From: Bacteroidia bacterium
Lineage (GTDB): Bacteria > Bacteroidota > Bacteroidia > UKL13-3
NCBI GenBank assembly: GCA_020049855.1
Contig: JAGVLJ010000010.1
Span: forward strand, 1-49,227
Length of the DNA stretch: 49,227 bases
Direction of reading: 5' to 3'
Under the pieces are notes generated by a model. It ran no database searches and was not told the origin of the DNA. It saw nothing but the letters and a program-made list of their open reading frames with translations. Made by a program: the position numbers and the translations under genes. How positions within the stretch are numbered: the first letter of the stretch is position 1; the number at the start of each line of letters is the position of its first letter. This document shows, in pieces, positions 24,950 to 33,215 of the stretch.

Positions 24950-26629
24950 ATGGCAAGAAAAGATTTACACGCAGCCACAGGTAATAAGCTCAACTGCAAA
25001 GGATGGGTACAGGAAGCTGCCCTGCGCATGTTACACAATAACCTTGATCCGGACGTGGCCGAGCGCCCTCAGGATTTAATTGTTTACGGGGGACTTGGAA
25101 AAGCCGCCCGCAACTGGGAAAGTTTTGACTTAATAGTAAAATCCCTTCTGGATTTAAATGAAGACGAAACGTTAGTGGTACAATCTGGGAAACCTGTAGG
25201 TATTTTGCCTACCCATAAAGATGCCCCCCGTGTGATAATCTCCAACTCCATGTTGGTACCTAACTGGGCTAACTGGAAACATTTTCGTGAACTGGAAGCC
25301 AAAGGACTAATGATGTACGGACAGATGACAGCCGGAAGCTGGATTTATATCGGTTCGCAAGGCATTGTACAGGGAACCTACGAAACATTTGGTGAGGCAG
25401 CCCGCCAGCATTTTAATGGTTCGCTGAGAGGCACACTTACCGTAACGGCAGGATTAGGTGGAATGGGAGGAGCTCAACCCCTTGCCGTAACCATGAACGA
25501 AGGCGTGTGTCTTGCTGCCGAAGTGGTGGAATGGCGCATTAAAAAAAGATTAGAAACCCGCTATCTGGATGTAATGAGTCGGGATATAGACGAGGCAATA
25601 GATATGGCCTTGCATGCTAAAGAAAATAAAAAAGCAGTTTCCATTGGAGTACATTGCAATATTGCCGATTTGCTGGAGCAAATGATAGCCCGAAACATTA
25701 CCCCCGATTTGCTCACTGACCAAACCAGTGCCCACGACCCGCTGGTAGGTTATTACCCACAGGGATTGCCCGAAGAAGTGGCCGATGCCCTACGCAGAAA
25801 TAATCCGGATGAGTATGTAAAAAAATCATATGGCACCATGGCACATCATGTTGAAATGATGCTCGAGTTGCAAAAGAAAGGGGCAATAACTTTTGACTAT
25901 GGGAACAACCTACGTGCACGCGCACAGGAAGCCGGAGTAAAAAACGCATTTGATTTTCCGGGCTTTGTTCCCGCCTATATCCGTCCGTTGTTTTGCGAAG
26001 GAAAAGGGCCGTTTCGCTGGGTAGCCTTAAGCGGAGACCCCGAAGATATATACACCACCGATAAGGCAATTATGGAACTATTCCCTGAAAACGAAAGCCT
26101 GCACCGTTGGATAAAAATGGCTCGGGAGCGTATTGCGTTTCAGGGACTGCCTGCCCGTATTTGCTGGTTAGGTCAAGGAGAACGCGAAAAAGCCGGATTG
26201 ATGTTTAATGAACTGGTGAGAACGGGGAAAGTAAAAGCCCCGATTGTAATTGGCCGCGACCATTTAGACACCGGATCAGTCGCCTCTCCAAACAGAGAAA
26301 CTGAAGCGATGAAAGATGGCAGCGATGCCGTGGCTGATTGGCCCATTCTCAATGCGCTTATTAATACCGCAGGAGGAGCAAGCTGGGTAAGTGTGCATCA
26401 CGGAGGAGGGGTGGGCATGGGTTATTCCATTCATGCCGGAATGGTGATCGTAGCCGATGGAACAGACGATGCTGCAAGACGGATAAAACGGGTATTACAT
26501 AACGACCCGGCTATGGGTGTAATCCGTCATGCCGATGCCGGTTATGATATTGCCATTGATACTGCGCGAAAACATCGACTTGAATTGAAGCAGAGATTAG
26601 AAGAAAATAAGGTACTGTCCAATATATGA
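24950..26629 (+). CDS. hutU: Urocanate hydratase
   Basis: HutU adds water to urocanate, using tightly bound NAD+, to give 4-imidazolone-5-propionate, the second step of histidine breakdown. The 559-residue protein has [52 protein letters not shown], the NAD-binding loop [14 protein letters not shown] and the active-site cysteine region [12 protein letters not shown]. Length is normal. A TACCTTTG box (24921-24928) lies 21 bases before the ATG, without a clear -33. hutH is 7.8 kb upstream on the same strand; the intervening genes are surface proteins. Confidence 0.97.
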   Translation: MARKDLHAATGNKLNCKGWVQEAALRMLHNNLDPDVAERPQDLIVYGGLGKAARNWESFDLIVKSLLDLNEDETLVVQSGKPVGILPTHKDAPRVIISNSMLVPNWANWKHFRELEAKGLMMYGQMTAGSWIYIGSQGIVQGTYETFGEAARQHFNGSLRGTLTVTAGLGGMGGAQPLAVTMNEGVCLAAEVVEWRIKKRLETRYLDVMSRDIDEAIDMALHAKENKKAVSIGVHCNIADLLEQMIARNITPDLLTDQTSAHDPLVGYYPQGLPEEVADALRRNNPDEYVKKSYGTMAHHVEMMLELQKKGAITFDYGNNLRARAQEAGVKNAFDFPGFVPAYIRPLFCEGKGPFRWVALSGDPEDIYTTDKAIMELFPENESLHRWIKMARERIAFQGLPARICWLGQGEREKAGLMFNELVRTGKVKAPIVIGRDHLDTGSVASPNRETEAMKDGSDAVADWPILNALINTAGGASWVSVHHGGGVGMGYSIHAGMVIVADGTDDAARRIKRVLHNDPAMGVIRHADAGYDIAIDTARKHRLELKQRLEENKVLSNI

Positions 26630-27520
26630 AAAGTGTAAGTACTCCTAATGAATTTGTTAATACAAGTACAAAATCGTTTTGGTTGCTTTTTACTCCTTCC
26701 TCATATCCGGCTCTATCAGTTTCTATGTTCGTATTAATAACAATTCCATGCCTACTTCTTTAAACTCATTGTTATACCCCTGCTTAATATAAGCCTCATT
26801 GAGCTCTTAAGCTATAAGCAAAAAATATAAAAATACTAATTATAACAATACCTAATTGGGTGGGGCAATTGTTACAAATAATTGTTTTAAAAAGTATAGT
26901 AGCTTAACTTTTACTTAAGGCAAATCATATTTTTGAACAAAATAGCTGGAAAACCTTCTCTTCAGAGTGTGTCCCCGTTAGTAAAGTAGGGCTTTTACTT
27001 TTCAACGTGATGAAAACAACCCATAAAACACCACATGTTTTTCAGTAGGGGGTCAGTAGTTATGTTTATTACCTCCTAAATCTGAACCCTCTGGTCAACG
27101 TAACAAAAAAAACAGCTATTGATATTCAATGATTTTAAGAATCAGTTTGCCATTCCGCAAGAATCCCCTAAATACAGCGGTAGAGTAAACACTCTTACCT
27201 CAGGTAGTTCTATTCAGGCTGTAACTATGCATTGCTGGTATCTCTTTTTTATTTCCTTGCACTAATATTCCATTGTTCTGAAAAAGAAGGTAGAATTTGT
27301 TTTTCCGCGTAGGGATTTGGCCAATTACTTCAATTCTAAAAGCTGGCTCAATGCAGCGTATCTTTCTGAAAACAAAAGATTAATAAATATTCAAAGGAAT
27401 ACTTTAAGTATTTTTCACCTTCGGTTCTTACATCTATTTGCCCTGTCAAGACAAATAAAAGAATTCAAGGAGCAGGCAACTATCCTTTATCCCACAGTAA
27501 ATTAAAAATTACAGAATCGC
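26630..27520. other. Long AT-rich intergenic region
   Basis: About 890 bases without a convincing gene. On the minus strand 26806-26729 a short frame reads ELNEAYIKQGYNNEFKEVGM and stops after LLLIRT; it looks like the C-terminal stump of a lost gene but is not recognised. No tRNA, terminator or large inverted repeat is evident in the rest. Its right end leads into the promoter of the RRM gene. Confidence 0.4.
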
Positions 27521-27567
27521 TTGTTTTTATTATTTTAATATTTATATTGCTCACTAATATTTATATT
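27521..27567 (+). promoter_or_regulatory. Promoter and paired 13-bp repeats before the RRM gene
   Basis: TTG at 27521-27523, a 19-base spacer and TATATTGC at 27543-27550 form a plausible promoter. The 13-base sequence taatatttatatt occurs twice, at 27536-27548 and 27555-27567, 19 bases apart. The second copy lies in the likely 5' leader, 14 bases before the ATG. Confidence 0.45.
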
Positions 27568-27581
27568 AATTTCTCTATCAC

Positions 27582-27857
27582 ATGAACATTTACGTAGGAA
27601 ATCTCTCGTACAAAGCGAGAGAAAACGACCTTAGGCAAGCATTTGAAGCCTATGGTCAGGTTGCATCAGTAAAAATTATCACTGATCGCGCAACAAAAAG
27701 ATCTAAAGGATTTGGCTTTGTAGAAATGCCGAACGATGACGAAGCCAGACACGCCATTGAAAAATTGCATGGTCAAGACCTTATGGGGCGCAATCTTAAT
27801 GTGAACGAGTCGCTTTCTAAGCCGCAACAACCACGCGAAGGTCAACAGTCTGAATAA
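27582..27857 (+). CDS. Single-RRM RNA-binding protein
   Basis: A 91-residue protein made almost entirely of one RNA recognition motif. RNP2 is NIYVGNLSY near the N-terminus, RNP1 is KGFGFVEM at about residues 43-50, and the last strand is GRNLNVNES. A short polar tail rich in Gln, Arg and Glu follows. Such glycine-poor small RRM proteins are common in Bacteroidota and cyanobacteria and are often cold- or stress-induced, acting on mRNA. It is monocistronic, with a strong terminator and its own promoter with AU-rich repeats that could allow autoregulation. Confidence 0.95.
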   Translation: MNIYVGNLSYKARENDLRQAFEAYGQVASVKIITDRATKRSKGFGFVEMPNDDEARHAIEKLHGQDLMGRNLNVNESLSKPQQPREGQQSE

Positions 27858-27880
27858 GACTTTACCGAACTTACTGGATG

Positions 27881-27915
27881 AAAAAATCCCTTACAACAAC
27901 GTAAGGGATTTTTTG
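27881..27915 (+). terminator. Rho-independent terminator after the RRM gene
   Basis: Arms aaaaaatcccttac (27881-27894) and gtaagggatttttt (27901-27914) form a 14-bp stem with a 6-base loop. A-rich and T-rich flanks make it bidirectional, so it may also serve lspA on the minus strand. Confidence 0.88.
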
Positions 27916-27935
27916 TGCAGTTATGAACTGAAAAA

Positions 27936-28592
27936 TTAATTCTGATTTTGGATATCTTCTTCGTGTGGAGTCGGATTAATTTCTGTTTCGGCTATTTCAT
28001 TTACAGGTTCATTTTCCTTGTGTGCAAAAAAGCGCTTCTGGAAAACAAAAATACTAATGACCCCGGTACTAATAGCTGTATCGGCCAAATTAAAAACCGG
28101 ACGAAAAAAAATAAACTCCTCCCCTTTCCAGAGTGGAAACCACTCGGGGAAATGACCTTCAATAACAGGGAAATAAAGCATATCTATTACCCGGCCATGA
28201 AACCAACGGGTAGGTGAACCATAAGGCGCGTTGTTAAGCAAAATCCCGTAAAATGTACTGTCAATTATATTGCCCATGGCTCCGGCCACTACCAGCGAAA
28301 CACAGATAATAAACCATTTATTAGCCTGCTCAATGATGAGTTTAATAAGATACCAGATAATGCCAATAACCACTATTAAACGAAAACAGGTAAGAATCAA
28401 CTTCCCATATTTCATTGATAATTCCATCCCGAAAGCCATTCCCGGATTCTCGGTATAATGCAGGTAAAACCAATTACCAAGTACAGCCCGTTCCTGCCCC
28501 AAAGTCATGGTTTCATGTATCCATAACTTTAACAGTTGATCGCATAAAATTACCGATATAATTACGAGAAAAGGAATAATGTATTTCTTCAT
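27936..28592 (-). CDS. lspA: Lipoprotein signal peptidase (signal peptidase II)
   Basis: LspA cleaves signal peptides of lipid-modified prolipoproteins in the inner membrane. The 218-residue protein has four membrane segments. The catalytic aspartates are in GNIIDSTFYG and FNLADTAISTG, and the family's YTENPGMAFG motif is at about residue 52. A longer loop between the two Asp motifs and a polar C-terminal tail (NEIAETEINPTPHEE) make it longer than E. coli LspA, as in other Bacteroidota. It is the last gene of the ileS-dksA-like-lspA run on the minus strand. Confidence 0.95.
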   Translation of the reverse strand: MKKYIIPFLVIISVILCDQLLKLWIHETMTLGQERAVLGNWFYLHYTENPGMAFGMELSMKYGKLILTCFRLIVVIGIIWYLIKLIIEQANKWFIICVSLVVAGAMGNIIDSTFYGILLNNAPYGSPTRWFHGRVIDMLYFPVIEGHFPEWFPLWKGEEFIFFRPVFNLADTAISTGVISIFVFQKRFFAHKENEPVNEIAETEINPTPHEEDIQNQN

Positions 28593-28667
28593 GCTATTCT
28601 TAAAAAAGTAAAGCGAAGTTATTTTATACTTCGCTTTACGGTAACGTGAAATGGTGTAATAATCTTT

Positions 28668-29594
28668 TTACTTATACTGTTGTAATTTAGCCTCTATACT
28701 TTGAGTAGTATGGGGCACAGCTCTCAACCGTTCTTTTGAGATAAGCTTGCCGGTTACTTTACAAATACCGTAGGTTTTGTTTTCTACACGCATCAAAGCA
28801 TTCTCCAAGTTCTCCACATACTTTTTCTGGCGGGCTGCCATTTGGCTTAAACGCTCTTTCTCTTCGGTTGTTGAACCGTCTTCCAAGGTTAAATATCCGG
28901 TACTTTCAATACTTTGAATGGCTTCGTTAATGGTACTGTATTCTGTTCGGGCCGAATCAAGTTTTTTCTGAATCAACTCTTTAAATTCCTGCAACTCCTC
29001 ATCATTGTAACGGGTACGTGTATCTCCATTAGGGCCTGTTAATTTGGCAACCGGCTCCGGTTTTTTAATTGATGGCTGAACAGGCGGTGGTATAACTATT
29101 TCATTTTTTTTCTCATCCACTTTCACTACGGCCTTTTTTACTATCGGTTGAATTTTTTCTTTCGTTTTAAGCTCAACTTTAACCAGTGGTTTTGCAGGAG
29201 TCTTTACTTCTACCTTTTTTACTGTGGTGGGTTTAGAAACCTTTTTAACAATTGGTTTAGGAGAAGGCTTAGCTCCCGACTTTTTTGCCACAGGCTTTAC
29301 CACTTTTTTAGCCGCTGCCTTTTTAGGAGCAACTTTTTTTACCGGTTTTGGAGGCGCAGATTTTTTGGCTACTACTTTTTTTACTGGCTTTGAGGCTTTT
29401 TTTGCAACAACTTTTTTTGTCGGCTTTTTGGTTACTGCGTTTTTAGAAATAACTTTTTTTGCCGTAGCTTTTTTAAGAGCTACTTTTTTGGCTGGTTTTG
29501 CAACCTTTTTTGCCGATTTTTTGGCTACTGCTTTTTTGGCCGTAGCTTTTTTAAGAGCTACTTTTTTGGCTGACTTTTTTGTAGTTTTCTTCAT
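28668..29594 (-). CDS. DksA/TraR-like protein with a long Lys/Ala/Pro-rich histone H1-like N-terminal tail
   Basis: A 308-residue two-part protein. Residues 1 to about 190 are almost entirely Lys, Ala, Val, Pro and Thr in AKK/KKV units; the segment KKVALKKATAKK occurs twice (about residues 10-21 and 37-48), resembling histone H1-like tails that coat DNA. From about 195 to the end is a DksA/TraR-type domain: a coiled-coil hairpin (EELQEFKELIQKKLDSARTE, then EKERLSQMAARQKKYVENLE) and YGICKVTGKLISKERLRAVP. Here only the first zinc-site cysteine (Cys278) remains; the others are Thr/Gly, Gln and Ala-type. It begins 3 bases after ileS. It may act on RNA polymerase and nucleoid, which is inference. 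Confidence 0.85.
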   Translation of the reverse strand: MKKTTKKSAKKVALKKATAKKAVAKKSAKKVAKPAKKVALKKATAKKVISKNAVTKKPTKKVVAKKASKPVKKVVAKKSAPPKPVKKVAPKKAAAKKVVKPVAKKSGAKPSPKPIVKKVSKPTTVKKVEVKTPAKPLVKVELKTKEKIQPIVKKAVVKVDEKKNEIVIPPPVQPSIKKPEPVAKLTGPNGDTRTRYNDEELQEFKELIQKKLDSARTEYSTINEAIQSIESTGYLTLEDGSTTEEKERLSQMAARQKKYVENLENALMRVENKTYGICKVTGKLISKERLRAVPHTTQSIEAKLQQYK

Positions 29595-29597
29595 TTG

Positions 29598-32500
29598 TCA
29601 GGCTAGTTTTGAGAGTTTAACATCTGTTACAACATCTTCCACCTCAATGCTTACTCCTCCATCCAATTGATTGACGAGGGTAAACACCTCTGCTAAAATT
29701 TGGCTGCAAATATAGGTTTTATACAAATTAATAGCATCATTGAGTTTCTCATTGTTTTTAATTTCTACCGCAATGCGGTCGGTAACGTCTAAGCCCATTT
29801 CTTTTCTGAGGTTTTGTAATCTGTTAACTACCTCTCTGGCAATACCTTCCTGCTTTAGTTCGGAAGTTAATGTAATATCTAAGGCTACCGTTATTTTTCC
29901 TTCATTAGCCACTTTATAGCCGGGTATATCGGCCGAAAGAATTTCGACATCCTCAGTAACTAAAATAAACGGTACACCATCGACTTGTATCTCCAGTTCC
30001 CCGGTTTGTTCAATTTTAGCAATTTGCTCCTGATTTAATCCGGTAATCAATGCCGCCAATGTTTTCATTTTTGGCCCTGCTTTTTTCCCTAATACTTTAA
30101 AGTTGGCTTTTATGCTTTTTTGCATTGATTCCATGTACTCCAGTTCTTTCACATTTACCTCTGAAAGGATTAAGTCTTTTACATGCTCGATTTCGTTTTT
30201 AATACGAGCCTCTACCACTGGTATCAATATTTTTTGCAAAGGTTGCCTTACCCTAATTTCTTCCTTTTTACGGATGGAAAGCACCAGTGATGAAATTTTT
30301 TGTGCATAATCCATCTGTTCTTCCAGTTCTTTATCAATAATAGAAATATTGGCCACAGGCAAATCACTTAGGTGAACAGACTCTACTTTAAAACGACCGC
30401 TCACTGTATTCAAATCACGGAACAATTGGTCGGCATAAAATGGCGCATGAGGACTCATTAACTGTGCTACTGTTTCCAAACAGGTATAAAGCGTTTGGTA
30501 AGCAGAAATTTTATCTTCGGTATACTCTCCGCGCCAGAAACGCTTGCGGCATAAACGCACATACCAGTTGCTCAAATGTTCATTTACAAAATCAGCAATG
30601 GCGCGGACTGCGGGCGTAGGGTCATAGTCGTCCATGCAGGTACGCACCTTAACTACCAATGTATTTAACAACGAAAGCACCCAACGGTCAATTTCAGGCT
30701 TTTTATCATGAGGCACATCGGCTTCCTTGTAAGCAAACCCGTCCAGATTAGCGTAGAGTGCAAAGAAGGAATAAGTATTGTAGAGCGTACCGAAGAATTT
30801 ACGTTGCACTTCGGCCACGCCTTCGATATCAAATTTAAGGTTATCCCACGGATCGCTGTTGCTCATCATGTACCAACGGTTGGCATCGGCACCGTATTTG
30901 GAAATGGCCTCAAACGGATCTACCACGTTGCCCAAACGCTTACTCATTTTGTTGCCGTTTTTATCCAGCACCAAACCATTGGCAATAACATTTTTGTAAG
31001 CAATGCTATCAAACAATAATACTGAAATAGCATGAAGTGTGAAGAACCAGCCACGGGTTTGGTCTACTCCCTCAGCAATGTAATCAGCAGGGAAATTTTT
31101 GCGGAATGTTTCTTCGTTTTCAAACGGCCAGTGCCACTGCGCATAAGGCATGGCACCGCTATCAAACCATACATCAATTAAATCGGGTTCGCGGAACATT
31201 TTTTCTCCTTTGGATGAAACGAGTATTACATCATCCACATAAGGTTTATGCAAATCCTTCATTTCAAAATCAGCGGGAACAAAACCTGCCGCTTTTGCCT
31301 TCGTTATCTCTGTATGCAATTCCTCGGTTGAACCTATACATTTTTCTTCACTACCGTCTTCCGTTCTCCAAATGGGCAATGGAGTTCCCCAGTAACGCGA
31401 ACGTGACAAGTTCCAATCCACCAGATTTTCTAACCAATTACCAAAACGACCGATACCCGTGTGTTCAGGTTTCCAGTTGATGGTTTTATTCAGTTCAACT
31501 AAACGGTCTTTTGCTGCGGTAGTTTTAATGAACCAGCTCTCCAGCGGATAATACAAAATGGGTTTATCGGTACGCCAGCAATGTGGGTACGTGTGTTCGT
31601 ATTTTTCTTTTTTGAAGAGTTTACCTTCTAACTGTAACTTTAAAATGATGCGTTCATCTACGCTGAGGTAAGTGAGTTTCGAGGTGTCTTTAATCACCTC
31701 TTTCAACATCTCTTTTTGCACCGCTAATTCCGCAGCTTTTTCTGCATCACTGAGGTAAGCCTCTTTTACAAATTCTTCTCCGTATAAAAATTTACCGTCT
31801 TTTACTTCGGGAAAAAATTTACCTCTTTTATCTACCAGTGTTAAAGCACCAATACCGTTTTGTTTGGCCACACGAAAGTCATCTGCACCAAAGCTGGGCG
31901 CAATGTGTACAATACCTGTTCCATCTTCGGTGGTCACAAAATCGCCTAATATAACTTTGAAGCAATCCCCTTTTATGTAAACTTGGTTATTAACCTCAAA
32001 CGGAAGCAGTTGTTCATATCGGATTCCTTCAAGGTCTTTCCCTGTATATATTCCTAATATCTTAGAGGGAACAATTACTGAACCTGATGTTAATGCCTGC
32101 GGATTCTTTATATAATACTCGAATGGTTGTAAATCTTTTCCCCCTACTTCAGCAAATTCACCAAAAGCTGAACCAATATCTAATAATCCCCACTCCTGTT
32201 TGTAAGCAAAATAGTCTTTGAATCTTTCCTTGGCTATTATAACATTTACAACTTCAAGTGTAAATCTATTAATAGTTTGTACTAATAGGTATTCTATCTT
32301 CTCTCCAACTGCTAAAGCCGTATTGGAAGGAAGCGTCCACGGTGTGGTTGTCCATGCCAGAAAATATACATCTTCACTTACACCTAGCTTTGAAGCATCC
32401 TCAACCTTAAACATGGCTACAGCCGTACTATCCTTCACATCGCGGTAGGTGCCTTGCTGGTTTAATTCATGCGAACTTAAACCCGTACCGGCTGCCGGAG

Positions 32501-33047
32501 AATACGGTTGAATGGTGTAACCTTTGTACAACAATTTTTTATCGTAAAGTTGTTTCAACAACCACCACAGCGATTCAATGTAATTGTTGTCGTACGTAAT
32601 GTAAGGGTCGCTTAGGTCTACCCAATAGCCCATGCGGTCGGTGAGTTTGTCCCATACATCTTTGAACTTGAGTACGTCTTTGCGGCAGGCTTCATTGTAA
32701 TCAGCTACGGAGATTTTTTTGCCGATATCTTCTTTGGTAATGCCCAGGGTTTTTTCTACCTGCAATTCGATGGGCAACCCGTGGGTGTCCCAACCGGCTT
32801 TACGATTTACCTTTTTGCCGTTGAGGGTTTGGTAACGGCAAAAAATATCTTTTACCGTTCGCGCCATTACGTGGTGAATACCGGGCATACCATTGGCACT
32901 TGGCGGACCCTCGTAAAACACGAACGACTCTTTGCCCTCGCGGTTGCTTACGCTCTTTTCAAAAATCTGGTGTTCTTTCCAAAATTGTAACACTTCCTCT
33001 TCAAAAGCAGGGAAGTCGAGTTTTTTGTATTCTTTGTATTTGGACAT
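29598..33047 (-). CDS. ileS: Isoleucyl-tRNA synthetase
   Basis: It charges tRNA-Ile and edits valine. The 1149-residue class Ia synthetase has the HIGH-type box GMPGIHHVMAR (as HHVM), WDTHGLPIE, the inserted editing domain (TTPWTLPSNTALAV, then GTGIVHIAPSFGADD), the KMSKR loop KNGNKMSKRLGNVVDPF and a long C-terminal RNA-binding region. The length and absence of a C-terminal zinc-finger resemble the longer, eukaryote-like IleS type, which in other bacteria is linked with low mupirocin sensitivity (family knowledge only). It is the first gene of the ileS-dksA-like-lspA run. A possible -7 box TAACTTCG lies upstream. Confidence 0.96.
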   Translation of the reverse strand: MSKYKEYKKLDFPAFEEEVLQFWKEHQIFEKSVSNREGKESFVFYEGPPSANGMPGIHHVMARTVKDIFCRYQTLNGKKVNRKAGWDTHGLPIELQVEKTLGITKEDIGKKISVADYNEACRKDVLKFKDVWDKLTDRMGYWVDLSDPYITYDNNYIESLWWLLKQLYDKKLLYKGYTIQPYSPAAGTGLSSHELNQQGTYRDVKDSTAVAMFKVEDASKLGVSEDVYFLAWTTTPWTLPSNTALAVGEKIEYLLVQTINRFTLEVVNVIIAKERFKDYFAYKQEWGLLDIGSAFGEFAEVGGKDLQPFEYYIKNPQALTSGSVIVPSKILGIYTGKDLEGIRYEQLLPFEVNNQVYIKGDCFKVILGDFVTTEDGTGIVHIAPSFGADDFRVAKQNGIGALTLVDKRGKFFPEVKDGKFLYGEEFVKEAYLSDAEKAAELAVQKEMLKEVIKDTSKLTYLSVDERIILKLQLEGKLFKKEKYEHTYPHCWRTDKPILYYPLESWFIKTTAAKDRLVELNKTINWKPEHTGIGRFGNWLENLVDWNLSRSRYWGTPLPIWRTEDGSEEKCIGSTEELHTEITKAKAAGFVPADFEMKDLHKPYVDDVILVSSKGEKMFREPDLIDVWFDSGAMPYAQWHWPFENEETFRKNFPADYIAEGVDQTRGWFFTLHAISVLLFDSIAYKNVIANGLVLDKNGNKMSKRLGNVVDPFEAISKYGADANRWYMMSNSDPWDNLKFDIEGVAEVQRKFFGTLYNTYSFFALYANLDGFAYKEADVPHDKKPEIDRWVLSLLNTLVVKVRTCMDDYDPTPAVRAIADFVNEHLSNWYVRLCRKRFWRGEYTEDKISAYQTLYTCLETVAQLMSPHAPFYADQLFRDLNTVSGRFKVESVHLSDLPVANISIIDKELEEQMDYAQKISSLVLSIRKKEEIRVRQPLQKILIPVVEARIKNEIEHVKDLILSEVNVKELEYMESMQKSIKANFKVLGKKAGPKMKTLAALITGLNQEQIAKIEQTGELEIQVDGVPFILVTEDVEILSADIPGYKVANEGKITVALDITLTSELKQEGIAREVVNRLQNLRKEMGLDVTDRIAVEIKNNEKLNDAINLYKTYICSQILAEVFTLVNQLDGGVSIEVEDVVTDVKLSKLA

Positions 33048-33215
33048 GGGAGCTAAGGGGCTGAAATAAAGAGCGCGAAGTTAAGGTTTAGGTAGATAAT
33101 TTAAAACGACAACCTATGCATATGACAACCCTCGGAAATAAGTACTTGCCAAATATGATAATTGAATAATGGTTAATAAGCACGCATTCAACAATTAAAA
33201 ATTAAACATGGGATT

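Noticed and set aside
27317-27505. 62-codon plus-strand frame before the RRM gene
   Set aside because: No recognisable signal peptide or motif and no promoter; probably chance in AT-rich DNA.
29148-29670. Long Phe-rich plus-strand frames opposite the DksA-like gene
   Set aside because: They are the antisense image of the Lys-rich AAA/AAG codons (TTT/CTT), not genes.
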